DNA from: Archegozetes longisetosus
Taxonomy: Eukaryota > Arthropoda > Arachnida > Sarcoptiformes > Trhypochthoniidae
NCBI GenBank assembly: GCA_018873245.2
Contig: JAEMBT020000006.1
Span: 6,035,855-6,099,854, forward strand
Reading direction: 5' to 3'
Length of the DNA stretch: 64,000 bases
Both the position numbers and the translations under genes were made by a program. The notes beneath the pieces were generated by a model that saw only the letters and a list, made by a program, of their open reading frames with translations, had not been told where the DNA came from and ran no database searches. Shown piece by piece: positions 27,414 through 57,418 of the stretch (position 1 is the first letter of the stretch; each line of letters starts with the position of its first letter).

Positions 27414-30133
27414 TCTAAAAGTGATTATGGCTCCTAAAAGCTATAACTAAAGGAAACACATATTATGTTTTGCTCACTTTCCTTCTTTTCTTTCATTCGT
27501 TTAAGGGTAAAGGTTATTGCTATGAAAATCTACTAAAACTACTTCTTTCCATACGATAACTTAAGTCATATCCATGTTTATAGGATTGCCGGCAGTTTAT
27601 GAAAACATCAAATAAGCAATAAATGAGTTCGAAAATTGACTTTGATTGTTATCTATCTGGTTGTTATTATTAATTTATAGGACTAACCAAATTAATTCTT
27701 ATATATTTGCTCCATGCTTTAAGGTCAACTAATTCTACCCCAATTACTAGCTATCCAACTCTTCTCTAATTATTACTTTAACTCATTCAATTATTAATTA
27801 ATCACTATGACTGAGTCCTCATTTCAGTTCCCTAACACTTTCAGAGAACTATTGGAAAAATGCCTCAAACTTTCAAAATTAAGACAAAGTGATGATAAAA
27901 TGAAAACATCAATTATACTCATTAGACTGATTATAATATAATACTTTACGATTAAATGTATCGCATATTGTAATTAAAGATTTGATATCAAATTAGGGAC
28001 TACAATTAAGTGGTTAAACAAATACAAAAGTTAGTGTGAGTTAGGTTAATATCAATTATCTTACAGTAATCATATCAGATTAATGACAAATTCAATAGTG
28101 AATTTAATTCATTAAATATTTATCTATTATTAATTGTACCTAATTACATTATTACAACACAACTCATTTTTATTCTTTCTTAACTTTACTATTCTAACCA
28201 ATATTAATTATGCAGTTCATTCTTCATTATATACTTCATAGTACGGTCATCTCTACTAACCATAAGAAATTGAACAACTCTTTCGTCAATTAGTATGAGA
28301 GTGAAATTGTTTATAATGCAACTCTTTTATGTATCTATTCTAATCAAATTTGAATCAAGTGTTTCTTCTCTAATTCAGAACAATCTTCAAACAAAGAGTA
28401 TGGCAGAAGAGTGAGGTAGAAATATAGCTGACAAAAATGTGAGTATTTTCTCAATTAATAGCTGTTTTGAAGCGAAACAGCATTTTAAGCTGAAAATATG
28501 TTGAGCCGGTTTTGGGACTACTCTTGAATTTGATATTTTATTATTTAAGAACCGAACTGCATTGACGCACGCAAATAACAGGTACTCGCAATAGTAATCA
28601 CTTTTATCCCTACTACCATCGACTTTAGAAAAAGGTTAAAGAATTTGGCCTTAAGGAGTAACAGGTCACTGATCTCTGTCAAGGTGTGGGAGTCTAATAA
28701 TTAATACCAATCTTAGCATTACACCAAATATACTTATCTCTTATCGAATTAGTATCTTTTTCATTCATGCGAACCTCCACTGATTTCGTCAATCTTCTCA
28801 AAGTTTAACATATTTATTAAGCTTGTATTGATATTCTTAGCTTTGATAAGCTTTTATTCATTAAACTTGTATTTATTGTCAATACATTTTCTCTAATTCC
28901 TCAATGGTTTGATACTTGACTTTCCAGAAATAATTGAATTGACTTTTAATCAAAGTGCATGTAATTTATTGAATGGATTAATTTAAAACCCGTTTCGGTG
29001 TATCAATAAAAGAGTTTTGGCAAGAATTGATTTACCTTTTCATCATTAATGGACTGAATTGTTTGATGCATTGCAGAGAAAAGTGAAAGTTTTCTCTCAA
29101 ACATAACTCACTCAAGTTTGATATCTGTTCTTTACACATAAATGAGGTTTGGCTACAGCTCATTACTTCAGCATTTCATCTCTCTTCCTGTCATCTTTGT
29201 CCACTTCCTTTGCAGCCAGTGTCCAAATAACTAACTAGAGTGTTACTGTATTTGGTAGTTTTTGTGGTCATCTGCCATGATCAATAGCGGTAGTACTCTT
29301 TTGACAAGTCGGAAATCGAGTCAATTTTTTCATGAATTACATTTAAGAAAACTTTGATCATAGGTATTCCCATTATATCGTGTACGAACTTGATTAGAAA
29401 AAATTTTAGCAAAAAATCTTTGCCACTTTACTGACTTTACCAAATCTATCTTCAGTATTGTCCTCATATAGTAGAAGTTTAAAATTAGTTATATTTCTGG
29501 TGAGCAGAGTTTTGAGAGATTTTTTTTAATTATTTCGCTTCGATTAAGAGAGTGTAAAAAAGTGGAGTTCACAAAAAGGTTGACAATAGAGAAGTAAGTT
29601 TAGTTACGCTTATTTTAAAGAGGATTATAGCTCAGAGTGTCATATGTTTTTCAGATATATTTGTTATATTTTTTCCGTTAAATCCGTATTCTAAGTCTGT
29701 TCGAAATAGCGTCTGCTGTAGCTTTATTAAAAACTATTGTATACCAAATGTGAACAAAGGTTTGTTATGTGTTGCTTAAGGCAGTGATAATCTTTTTTCT
29801 GTCAATACTCCAAATCTTGTTATCGGGAGTATTGATATGCGTTAGATCTCGATACGATAAAGGTTGCAATGAATTATTAAAGTTAATTTAGTGTTAGCTC
29901 ACAGCCACTCCATGAACATATAAATAAATTGAGAAATGAGTCTAATAACATTTTAGGTAAATTATTTTTCGTTACTTTCTAGCCCACACGCATTTCAATG
30001 CACAACTATTTACTAAATTATAAGCTTTTCACTATCGAAGCACAACTTTTAACTTTTTTAAAATAAGTAGTGATATATTTAATATTACCTGTAATTAAAT
30101 TTATTGCCATAACCTTCAATGTTTGATAAGTGC

Positions 30134-30135
<2 letters not shown>

Positions 30136-30185
<50 letters not shown>
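30136..30185. repeat. (GA)n microsatellite
   Basis: A 50-bp perfect GA run. Its complement translates to a Leu-Ser repeat in a spurious minus-strand frame. Confidence 0.95.
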
Positions 30186-30189
<4 letters not shown>

Positions 30190-33100
30190 GATCTGGCTTG
30201 TGATGGTAATGATTTACTACTAGGAGGCATTAACATTAACTAATATTAATGTAAGTTAAGGGCGATTTTCACCTTATTTTTACATGTATCTGTTTATGTG
30301 CACGTAGAGCTGCAAGCATTATGCTCAGTGTCTCTCTACTGCCTTTTGGGTATATCTATGATGGGGATGAACGTAAATCGTCTGAAACAAATTGCAACTT
30401 GTTTTGTCAAATATATATATAATATTATGAGTTTTCCAGACAGAACTGTATTTTGTTTAGTCTTTTCTTATTAAACAAAATAGCTTAATAGACTGCTTTG
30501 ATACTCATGAACATAAGCTATAACACAGATTACGACATAAAGTATAACATGTCTTATTTGCTCATTTCAATCCAGACCTACATAATTAGACAAAATTATT
30601 GACTATGTTTTGTTATCTCAACGATCAGTGTCACAGAGGAAGTCATTCATGTTTTGATGCTTTCTTTGTTCTTAAGAAACCTAATTATAAACATAGATCA
30701 CGTCTTAGCATAATAATTAAATTTGGCCTAAGGCTCAAAACTTATTTATGGCATTGAGGCGTTACGCGAAAATTAGTTGAGGTGGACATTACTCAAAAAG
30801 GATATAAAAACAGCCAATTATTATATCTTACAGTCGATCCGACTTTTAGAACAAAACTTAGATCTAATTATTCAAAATGAATCAAAACCTTGTTTGTACA
30901 TTGACTTTATTTAAGAATCCGATTAACTCATCCATAATTTAAGTGTTTGCTTGCATTCAATTTCTTCATACTCCGTATATTTTGATTGAGAACAGAGTCA
31001 AACTTGTGTTTTCACCAGTTATTAGCTATAAAAATGATGGACGAACAAAAATGTCAAATGCAAACGAGAAGATTTTGACATAAAAATAGCAGTTGAACAA
31101 AATTGATGCGGAGGTCAAGAAGAGATGGCAAGCGTTCGGGGTCTCGGGTTTGAAATATGAATAAAAGCTGTGTATAAGTAAAACATATAAGCAGTATAGC
31201 TAGACGTTATTTCGCTAACTTATCTTGCTAACTTATTTCTCTAACTTGTTTGACTGATGAAAATCTGTCCGCTCTGTTCTCTATGAACCCTTAGGGCATA
31301 TGTGATCCAGTAAATAGTATATTGTATGCCTTAAAGGAGATGTCGAGCTCCAGTGAGTAGCTTAAATGTCGAAACGTCCACATGACCTTTCTCAACCCGT
31401 CACCTTTTCTCCTTTCAGAACCAGTGCTGATCAAACAGAAATCAAGTCTTATTTGAGATTGAGCATTTTTTATATCAGATGCATTCCTATTGAATCTATT
31501 ATTTGTCTATCAAATAGTTTAATCGTTTGATGTTTACATTCCATTAAGTCGAATAGACATCTAATAATTATTTTAATTAGCATTGTTAGAGTAAGTGTGA
31601 AATATCTATTGTATATGACTTTTATAATTCTATTGTGCATATGTACTAAACTGCAGAACTGGCCTCAAGCAAAGGCCTGTGTGTCGTTTTGCGCAGACAA
31701 TAATTAATTTGCCATTTCCGTCAAGTAACCCGACTGTGACTTCGAGTTTGTCGATTTAGCAATTCTTCTCTCTGCTTCAACTTGAAAATAGCAGCAACAT
31801 TTACTATTTATTATGATTGCACATTTTTGCCAAATAATTTCGATCTACTTCAACTACTAAACATGTTTGCATTTCTAATTAATCATTTTCTCTACCGACG
31901 CATTTCCAAACCACAATTTATCATTCATATTTACACTTTCTTCTATAGATCACGCTTCTTTCAATAAAACTAACCACTTCAATTCATTGTCAGGTCAATT
32001 TGAGATCCCAATTTTGATTAAAAACTTATCTGCGAGTCAGCGATGGCAGAGATCCAAAATCAAAGCAATCACTTTCTGCAATCGTTGTATTCAATATTTT
32101 AATGCTTTGCTTTTTCGGTAAAGTTTGATAAAAACAACATAATTATTAACTGGAAAAATATTAGGGCCATAAAAAGTTGAAAACTGCATTGTATAAGCTT
32201 TCATCTATTGTTTACGTTTACCATTAGTTCAATGGTTTAGAGATTATTGGTTTAGGAATTTATTGGTTTAAAAATTTTCAAAATTGCAAAACCGATCCAA
32301 AAGATGAATTTAGTTAAAGAGTAGAATGTAAAAATGTTTTAGAAAACATAGTTGAACGATTATTTTTCAATTTGATAGTCTGTTAGTGCGCTGAGAATTA
32401 CTGGATTCTCATTTCCTGCAGTTTTCTATTTGCTGTCATTCTACCAAAGAGTCACATTTAGTGTCTCATAATTTCCAGTTATGAGTCAAATCTCAGCTTA
32501 AAGTTCAGTAAAATAGTATGGTATACATAAACTTCTGGTCACAGTCGGCTGACTATATGTTTCCCTTTTCTGCTTCTTTAAGACCTGAACCTTTATTTTT
32601 AAAGCATGTGGAAAAAGGGATTCCACGCTTTCTCTCTCCCATGTCAACAGCCAACTGCCGGTCAAGGGATCGCCTGCAAGTACTACAAGCTAAAAGTATT
32701 TATATTAATAACAGAGCCTTTTCAGGAAGGCAGATTCTTTCATAGAGAGACGGGTCAATCGTTCGTATCGAAATGTTGTGGTCAACCAACAAATACTTAT
32801 ATTTTGAACAAATCTTATAAAAAGCAATAAAGAGAGTGACAAAATGTAAATCAATTTTGTAATCTAGTAATTTGTGTAGTTTATTGTTATCAGGGGTTAT
32901 AATAAACAAACTTTACAACTGTTAGCAATGTTTTCTTCTGTAACAAATAGACCTGTCATTGAGTGTAGTGACCACAAGATAACAATAAACACAATGGTCC
33001 CCATGAGCTCTCCCTATCCTACTGTTCGTCGCAAACCCTTTTAGGGAATAAACTAGAATCTACTGTGAAGTATTCCAAATACTGCTAATTGATGCACTTT

Positions 33101-33392
33101 ACCAATGAGTAGACCGATCAACGCTATCAACAAATTGAAAAGGGCTCATATCTCACAAAAACTGCAGATAAGTACGATTCGGTCCCACTTTGTACTTCTA
33201 AATCAGACACACAGTTAGCTTTTCGTTTGTCACGATATCAACTTTTAAATATTCAATATTTCACGGCGAGTAATATTTTGCTCACACATCACATCTGCCA
33301 CATTATCAAGCATTATAAGCACTATAAGCGTCATCAAATTAGATGAGGAAATCTGCTCAATGCATCTTAGCATAACCTAATACAGTTTAGAT

Positions 33393-33396
<4 letters not shown>

Positions 33397-33424
<28 letters not shown>
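33397..33424. repeat. (CT)n microsatellite
   Basis: A 28-bp CT run about 2.2 kb upstream of the nuclear-receptor start codon. Confidence 0.95.
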
Positions 33425-33429
<5 letters not shown>

Positions 33430-34239
33430 CTATTATTCATTCAATACGAATTCATTTTGCAAATCGTGCATTCGTGAGTTTTAACAGAGCACACACACAG
33501 TGTTGTGGTGTTGGACTAGGACTAGGACTAGAACCACGACTAGAACGTCTTGCATTGAGTGATGTGTAAATGTATATTTGGTCCTAAATCGTGCGGTTAT
33601 GTGGTTTGCCTCCCCTTTATGTATGCATGCATTGCAGGCTATTTTGATTAATATTTTGTGCATCGGGGAGTCCCTCATTCATAATAGGGGTCTGTTAGAG
33701 GGGAAAAGACTAGAAGAGAGAAAGAAGGCATATATTATATATTTGAGGTTTGGAGAGAGTGATAATGTCTGTGAGTCAGTTATGCACAGTTTGGGTCTCA
33801 CTAACAAGAGAAACCAAACCGCCGCCAACACATCCAACAATAATATATTATTGCGTCCTTTAAATGATTTTTTTTATTAAAAGTTGCACTCACTTGCAAC
33901 CAATAAGCATCAACTTATATATGCACTTTCAATTTATTCATTTTATTTTAATTGCTTCAATTTTGCACACATTTTCAAACATTTTCCGAGATTTTCCGAG
34001 AGATTTATGCAAACAATTTTAGTGAGAATTCATTTATCGATTATTGAAAGGGCAGAAAGTAATGAATGGGATAGAAAGAAGAAAAATATTGGAGAAAATA
34101 TTTTCTCGTTGGCAAAGTTAAATAAAAATAGCGCTATTTCTAAACTTGAAAGTGTGGAATGAGTGCGCTGTAAGCTATAGCTATATCCATCAGCTGTATT
34201 ATAACTTGTAAAGCTGTAAGCATTGGCATGAACCATAAT

Positions 34240-34710
34240 GATCATCGATGGTGTGGTGAAGTATTCGTCTCCCCTCAATGCTAGCATTGTTCTGACGTGT
34301 GCAGTATTTGAGGCGGTGTTCATGCGTTGCGTATTCGCACAATATCGCAATTGGATTGAGAGCTAGCGTCGAAAGCGCTCAAAGTCATGCCCTGATTGCC
34401 TGGAGGCCACGACCGCCACCGACTACCATTATAACTGCTAATATGCTTCTTGAACTCTAAATGACACGCAGTGTATATGGCTGTGAAGCGGTCGATGGAA
34501 ATATTGAAAGACAGAGTATCAGTGCGATATAATATAGTTTCTATGCCAACCATCAGTGTCATAGTTCATCGAGAGAGTGTTTTTCGCAATGCCGACCATT
34601 CGCTGTGTGTCTGCCCTTAGATCGCACCTCCTATCCCAAAGATCAGGGCGTCTCTCTTCACGCGTCGCCTCTATCTTCAAAGCTATGCATTGCCTGCCAT
34701 TCACACTGAC
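34240..34710. other. GC-richer island 0.9-1.4 kb upstream of the COUP-TF start
   Basis: Base composition rises clearly above the AT-rich surroundings and CpG dinucleotides are frequent. Overlapping minus-strand frames stay open (34320-34562, 34519-34704, 34030-34350). One contains SFNISIDRFTAIYTAC, faintly like the end of a receptor third helix, but nothing around it supports a receptor gene. The simplest reading is the promoter or untranslated first exon of the receptor gene. A degenerate coding remnant is possible. Confidence 0.35.
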
Positions 34711-35612
34711 CGTAATATTGTTGGCAGTAATACGTTAAGAGACAGTTGACTACATCAACTGAATCACTACTTTTTTGCACGTTCTGAAGAAGCCAGTTCA
34801 TCATTTTTTGTTACTGAACTTAACTTTTTGGCACTAGACCTGCGCGTTATGTCATACAATCTTAGCATCTGACCATTGATTGGGATTTGTTGACAAGTTT
34901 TCTTAAATAAAAAACGCGTGTCTTTGCTTGGAGTGAGAGTGTCTGAAACTTATGACCAGCGTGTTAAAAGCTGCCAACCATCACAAGCTGACTACCACAA
35001 CCTGACTTAACTAGCAATGTAAAGAATTTTTAGTTCTTCTATTGACTGCGCATTCTTGAGTTACGGGACTTTTAACAAAGTTTGTTGGTATGCCTCCAAC
35101 TTTGCAACAACAACATCAACAACAAGTTAGTGGGAGAGCAAGTGAGCAGACCTAAAGTAACTTAACCTTGGGATCATCATTTAGCAGAGGGGAGTTGACT
35201 ATACCAGTCCTTACAACCAGAGAACTGCCACTTCTCATCATAGACTACAGCTAGTGGTGTCTAAACCATTCTCTCTTCAATGCACACATTTCTTCATTAT
35301 TATCAAGTTTTTACAAATATTTTCTACTATTTTTAACAAAGTTTCTCATCTCATATCTACTCTATTTTGGTTCATTCATATTTACCAAAAGTTTATTTCG
35401 ATTTGTTTTAAACTAAGTTTATAATAGATATCAGTTTTATCTCAATTTGTAAAAATGTTAAACAATCAGTTGAAACCCTTTTTACTGTTGTGAATGTTGT
35501 CTCATTTGTGCCGATTATTTGTTAAAAAGTCATCTTCATCTCAGTCGCCATCAGAATCGAGACCTCAGTCACCATCAGTTTCATATTCATCATTCCGTTA
35601 TTGTATATTATT
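34711..35612 (+). promoter_or_regulatory. Presumed 5' UTR/proximal upstream region of the COUP-TF gene
   Basis: No open coding region was seen. It contains a CAA-rich stretch near 35.11 kb and long T-rich runs. The COUP-TF start codon follows at 35613 with no acceptor-like pyrimidine tract immediately before it, so coding exon 1 probably carries 5' UTR from this stretch. The transcription start cannot be placed by eye. Confidence 0.3.
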
Positions 35613-51195
<15,583 letters not shown>

Positions 51196-54100
51196 AGATT
51201 TGTACATATATTTAGACAATATAATTGAAGCCTAACTTCCATATAAGATCCACTTTTTTCAGGCCAGTCTTATGTCAGTTTTGTGGTCGTATGTGTTGGT
51301 CAATGTAATCACTGAATCCGGTGCTAATCAATTATACAATGATAAGTGTAATTAATATTAAACTCGTCGTAAGAGTCATAATAAACATTAAAAAGTGAAA
51401 TAATGGCTCAAATGTATTGATTGACTCAATTAATTGAATTGAAGGGGCAATACAAGCATAGGTGTTATGATAAATACAATGATTAAATACTATGATAAAT
51501 ACTATGATAAATACTATGATAAATGCTATCATAAATGCTATTATGCCAGGAATGTGGCAATAATTACAACTTGGAATATTTGAAAATTTATTATAAATAC
51601 CACTAATAAATAATTATAAATAAATAAGCAAATCACTATATATAATATAAATAAATAAATAAATATTGTATTTAGTAATCAAAATACAGTTAATAAGAGT
51701 TTACGTGAAACATCTGAGAGAAACACTAAAAACAAAGATTAAATGTCTTATGAGATAATTGACTTCTAATGAAAAAGTTGAATAAATAATCAAGTTTTAC
51801 TACTCGTCAAATGCGAAACAGGTGAAAATGGTTCCAATCTAATTAATAGCTGTAAAATGAGCTCGGAATCAGTTGTAATATGTACAGAATATTTAAATGA
51901 AATAGATTTAACTTCGTTACTCTTTTGTAAATTGTGATGATTGTAATAATTTTAGATTAATATAAAAACCTTATTGTAAATGCCATACTCTACATGCCAA
52001 ATCAGATCTGAATATCATATATCATGGCATCCAAACGAATACAATTCAAATATTATGTTTAATTGTATCTACACATTGACTGTCATTCGCAACAACTATC
52101 GAATAAGAACTTGTAAATTATATAAAAATTAAATATTTTAATCAACGAATTTTTAGTGTTCAATTCAATGATGACTTGTCTGAATAATCTTGAAATTACT
52201 TGCTTGAGAAATTACCATAATCAATTTGAAGCCACTTAATTTCAAACTATTTTTGCAAGTCTCCATCTCTTCTCTTTACAATTATAATTACCGAATTATC
52301 TCTTCCTCACTAATTATTTTTCAAACTCATATTATCATTACTCTTTCAGCATCAATTACTTGTTTCTCAAACCTTAAATTCATTTTACCTCAACTGAATT
52401 GCTTGAAAAATTAAAAATTTTGAAGTGCAACCAAATTGAATTAGTGAACTTTGGTTTGAGGTCTTGTCAAAACCAATCAATTCATAAAGAGCATGACAGC
52501 ATTAATAATTCTGATATTTTAAATTATACAAAAAACTCAAAAGTTTACTTATTAACAATTTGATAACAAACCAAAACCTTGAAATAATCAAATATAATTA
52601 ATGAAATTGCTAATATTCAAAGAAAACCTCATGGAAAAACTCATAGAAATGTGATATATACCAGTTTCAAAGTCAGATTAATATCACATTTTGGACTCTC
52701 AATCAGCTTCAATATCATTGACATAGGTTTTTAAATTCTCGTTTTCAAGTCTCGAAGATCTAAGATGTGTATAGCTTTTAAAAACATAGTTTGTTATTAA
52801 ATAACTTAACATAGAGTTAAGTAGTTTTATCATGAAAGAAAAGCTACTTGTGATGTACAGGTTATAACCCAGGGTTGGAAAGGTTAGATTTCAGTTTAAC
52901 ATTATTACAAAAATTGGTGGTAAAGCCTTTATGGATGTGTCACGATCGAGAAACTGCGCCCAACCACGATCTCATTTGGCCTCGAGGCACACGTTTACAG
53001 GTGCGGACTAAGAGTTACGGCTTTCAAACACTCTTCTCTCTAATCTATCTTTCTCAAAACTTATGGAAAAACAAAGACCGGCTTGTCCTCTATGAAGACA
53101 GAGCCGAATTTCTCATAAATATTAGAAAAAATAAATAATTACAAAACTCTAATATTGGAAACTAACTCGGATTTTGATATTTAGTTAGAAATTGACTTTA
53201 AAATAGTAAGTTATTGAGCAGGAAAACATGAAACGTTAACTAAGGGAATCTATAAAAACAAAATTAAAGCTTTTGACAGATTTTAAACTCTGCTTAGTAA
53301 TCGATTTTTGGCATTAGTTCAGAGTCGCTTCAAATTAGTCCCAAAGTATTTTCTATCTAAATTTTAATAACAAACAATGTTTAAATTTATCGAATCCACT
53401 GTTTTAGGCAAGTATTTTGTGCCTCAACTACTGAGAGCTCTGACAAAAAGCTACGACAAAAGCCTGAAAAGATTTCATAACGTCCTCCAAATCTAAATCT
53501 GAAAGATATCTAATAAGTGATAAAACTTAATACGAAAAACGATTAGAGTGCAAAAAATAAACTAAAAAATGAACTCCAAATAATTAGTTTTCCGTATTAA
53601 ATAACTTGATTAAATATTTACACAATCTTTATCAATAAAATAAATTGATGATATACTTTATATAAACAAAGGTTAACTTTTAGCTCAGTTTTAGCACTCA
53701 ATTTAATTTCTCTTAAGCTTCACTTCTAAACGCTCTGAAAGAGTTCCTCAAAACTGTCTGAGGAGTTGTTTACAATATACTTTTGCAATCAATGAAATGT
53801 AGATTAAATGAAAGTTAAATGTTCTAGCTCGAAAGAAACAAACTTGCACATAAAATGAGTCTCATATAATAATTGATTATAGCCCTAAACTTCTGGTATC
53901 CTCACTCCATGATTAGAAAAAATATAAATAAGCACAAAAATTAATACTTTCTCTTTATTGGCTGTTTTATTTTCAAATTGAACAGATTTAATAACTGTTA
54001 GAGTACTTGAGTTAGTTTTTAGAAGATAATGAGTTCTATTTAGATCATTCAGTAGTAACATTGAGCACAATATTTGCTCGCGATAAAAATATAGAACTGC

Positions 54101-55486
54101 ATAACAAAAACACAATAACACATAACTAGACTTCAAATTCAGTACATCTTTAGGTTAGTGTTTTTAAAAATTTCATTTAATAAGAAAATGATACTCGTTT
54201 AAGTGGAGAATAAAATTAATATGAGCTGTGGTCAAAAAGAAAAAACAGAATGGTTTGGATAATCAAAATAATGGTCAGGTATTAAAATTACTGGGGTTCA
54301 ATAGAGCCAACAGTGAAACAGTATTGTGTAGAGCGCAACAGAATTGTCCCTAATTCATAATTTTTAACATTATTAAAATGTGGTATCCCTAAGCGGAGCC
54401 GCAACTACTTGAGCAGACCGCGTCATACTATTAGAATATATTGCAAAGCGACTACTCCACTGAAGTTACAAATATACCATTAGAGAAGTGGTTTCGTCGT
54501 TCACTTATTCGCATTTCTGAATCAGCCGTCACTCCTCAATAAATCACACACAGTTATCTTGTTTAGTATTCTCTCTCCCCATCGCAACCACTCTTTTTAT
54601 GTAGAAAATAAAAGATATGCCAATTTTCTAATGTTCCTAGCTTTATTTGTCTGGCTTTCCGTCAAGTGTCAACTTTTCAACTAATAATAATTACATAAAT
54701 TGCAAGACTAATCAACTTCCAGCTAGAATTATATCATTTGACTCTTTACAGAATTTCCGCAAATTCTTTTACTAGTAATTATCTAAATTATAATTAAAGC
54801 CCGTTGATCAAGTTAAGAGTGGCTCTAATTTAGTGATTGGAAATCGAAGCATTGAAAGAAGACTAGACTGTGAACTGGAGTTAAGTTTGTCTCTATTCTG
54901 GGAATATTACATAAGAGAAGTATTACTAGCAATATATATATAGTATGCTATTGTATGGTATTGCGGAATCGATAACTATCATATGAACGGCTAGCGAATG
55001 ACTACGAATGAGGGAAAGATTGTCATCCGGTTTGTGCGCAACCGGAAACGTTATGCCGTAGAGTGTGTTTCCTAAATTGTATGTGAAGCTAATTTGAAGC
55101 GCATTGGATTTCTTCTTTGGCTTTCATATATCATCAATTTGGGGTCAGCTCTACACACATGAAAAAATGAAAGAGTAAGTGTTTGGCTGCGCTCAAGAAG
55201 TAGTACTGCAGTTATGTGTGTGCAATGTCTGTGTTATTTGTGTTAACCCGTCGCCTAAAGGTTAGAGACCTCAAATTTAATCTTGTAGGTCTCCTTTGGG
55301 CATAAAATTTATTTCTTTCTTGGTCACAATAGCACTACACTGTATTCAATTGCCGGTATCTATTGTTGTTTGACTAACCAAAAGACTCCCCTTACACTAA
55401 ATCTATGCTATAATTCTTGGTATAGCCCATATTGCATTTCAAACTTTACAAAAATGCGCTCCTCTATCATGCTCTATCTCCACCAG
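51196..55486. other. COUP-TF 3' UTR and downstream AT-rich DNA
   Basis: The 3' UTR must begin here. Several AATAAA hexamers near 51.6 kb (for example 51605-51610) are candidate polyadenylation signals, but the base composition makes any single one weak. A 12-bp tandem repeat lies at 51465-51546. A GC-richer open segment with possible coding character is present near 52.88-53.0 kb and is reported as a finding. No known gene was recognised. Confidence 0.45.
51465..51546. repeat. 12-bp tandem repeat in the presumed COUP-TF 3' UTR
   Basis: Six to seven copies of a unit like atgataaatact, with gct variants toward the right end. Confidence 0.85.
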
Positions 55487-55620
55487 AATACCATAGTTTA
55501 GACGAGGAGTTGAGAGGGGCTCAATTGAGTGGCGAGTATAGAGAAGAGGTTGCTATGATGGCTGTGATGGGCTCACATCAGCTCAATGTGTTTTACCAAC
55601 TTTATCAAAAGCATAAATAA
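55487..55620 (+). other. Candidate terminal exon of an unrecognised transcript
   Basis: A pyrimidine-rich acceptor (ctatctccaccag, AG at 55485-55486) opens a 134-bp frame that enters in phase 1, encodes 43 residues and ends at TAA 55618. The peptide is mixed and charged (YHSLDEELRGAQLSGEYREE, then AMMAVMGSHQLNVF). Base composition is richer than the surroundings. I do not recognise the family, and no upstream exon of a separate gene was found. COUP-TF exon 3 also ends in phase 1, so joining is formally possible. Confidence 0.25.
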
Positions 55621-57418
55621 TGGACAGACCAAAAGCCAAAAGGCGCTTCTATCAGATCGTATTACAACTGTTATAACTTATATCACCATAAATTGTTCAC
55701 TAAATTGAATTATTTCTCATATCAACTCATTCTTACTAAATGTCACTTTACTGTCGAGTATTTTGTGCTCAAATATTTTCCAATTTGCAAATTTAGATTC
55801 CACACGACAATCACTCAGTTATCTCTGAGTTTTGTCTGACAAAAAGCCTTAATTAAAAGTATTAAATTGTAAAGTTTGAAGCTTTTCTATCAAAATTGGT
55901 CTTTTCGGATAAAACAAACAAAACTATTGAGTAATTTGATTGATTGCTGCAATAATTTATGCAGATGATTCAAATTTTAGTTGATAGCATTAGGTCGAAC
56001 GAAAGCACTCGTTCATTAAGTAAATAACATTTTTTACTCCTGGCAAATAAATCTTTCAAACTGTTCGATTGACAATTGCTCTAATTGTATTATTTTTGAG
56101 CAATTCGTACAAATAATGACCGCAACCAATTCAATAGCATAAGTCTGCATTTCCCAGTGGGATCATTATAATCAAAACTGATTATGACTTTGTCACTCCT
56201 CAAAAAGAGTTTAGATCGTATTTCAAATAGTTTCCAATTATTTGTAGTTAGGCTCGTGTTATAACTGCAAACACCAAACTTAAGCCTAGAAAATCTAAAA
56301 GCTTAACAAAAGCGATTTAGACTGAGCTGAATATTGATCAAATTAGCCAAAAAGATGAGAGCGTGGTTTCAAATGAATAAATTTCTTACTACAAGTCGAA
56401 AGTTGTATTCTACAAAAGTGATCTGAGGATAATTTGCTGGCTTAAATTGCTGAGAAATATCGTTTGAACGATTGAAATGATGGCTGTGAATCTGGAGACC
56501 AAACAATGAATGGTTTGTAAATGTTGAAACTATTTTAAGGTTATTGTTTGCTAAGTTTCGATCCATTGCAACTCTCACCCATCATCTTTTCGAATGATTA
56601 GAGCGCAATCAAAAACTTTAAACATAACAATTTGCTTGCAATATGTTTTTATTTAATTTTTCTTTAAGCTTTCATACAAGTCATAATCGATTAGGAGACT
56701 TATTCTTTGCTAAATTAGCCATTCAATGATGTCTTATTTGAATTTAAATGCAATTCAATAAAGGAATAACAACAAAGAACTGAAAGCTTGAAGTTTCGAA
56801 AAACTTTCTTCATTTTTGAGCTCACATTCTGAATGAATAGAAGTTTGTTCTGTTGATAAGTTCATTATCGTATTATTTGATTTGCGGTATTGACACATCT
56901 TTCATGTCATGACATCTCGTCAACTCTATTCATAGTTATGATTGTATCAAAATAATATTTGGCAAAACTTCTAAAAACCGTTCTGTCATTACTACAGTGT
57001 TAGACCCATGACAGCAAAGAGCAAATAGTAAATTTCATTTCAATACAATTCTATTATAACAACTTCTTCTCAACTGCTCAGTATTATATATATATTATTT
57101 CTATAGACAGTATTATACATATTATTTCTATAGACAGTATTATATATATATATTATTTCTATAGACAGTATAACGCAATTATCTATTCATGATTGTAGTA
57201 GTGCTACACTTTTATGACGAACAGCGCTCTAAAGAATTGAGTGCAAGCGTACACACTATCTTCCTCATGACTTTAATGCATAGAAGCCAAATAACAAACA
57301 AGAGTTGTGTGAAGTGTTGACCACTATAACCACTACAACCACTATAGCCCACTATAACTAGTGTTATATAATACACTCAATTCTCCCCTCTGAAACTTAA
57401 TATCTGATTCTCCCATAG
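55621..57418. other. AT-rich non-coding DNA
   Basis: No exon recognised on either strand. The only structure seen is the tandem repeat at 57079-57170. Confidence 0.5.
57079..57170. repeat. Tandem repeat of about 30 bp, three copies
   Basis: Three copies of cagtattata(ta)n followed by ttatttctatagac, varying in the length of the internal TA run. Confidence 0.85.

Larger units (their letters stand above)
13668..34239. other. Intergenic AT-rich DNA, no gene recognised
   Basis: About 20 kb with no exon I can assign on either strand. It contains GA/CT tracts (16201, 18937, 21161, 30136, 33397), a CA/TA microsatellite (15750), small tandem repeats (20791, 27370) and a TIR element (22331-22572). 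Open frames between 16.0 and 16.9 kb and between 32.5 and 34.2 kb are short, hydrophobic or low in complexity, and resemble chance frames. No tRNA or rRNA signature was found. A somewhat GC-richer patch near 25.2-25.35 kb is a candidate conserved non-coding element only. Confidence 0.5.

Noticed and set aside
33481-34162. Several 65-100-codon frames on both strands
   Set aside because: They overlap each other in conflicting frames and contain short tandem repeats; none shows a family motif.
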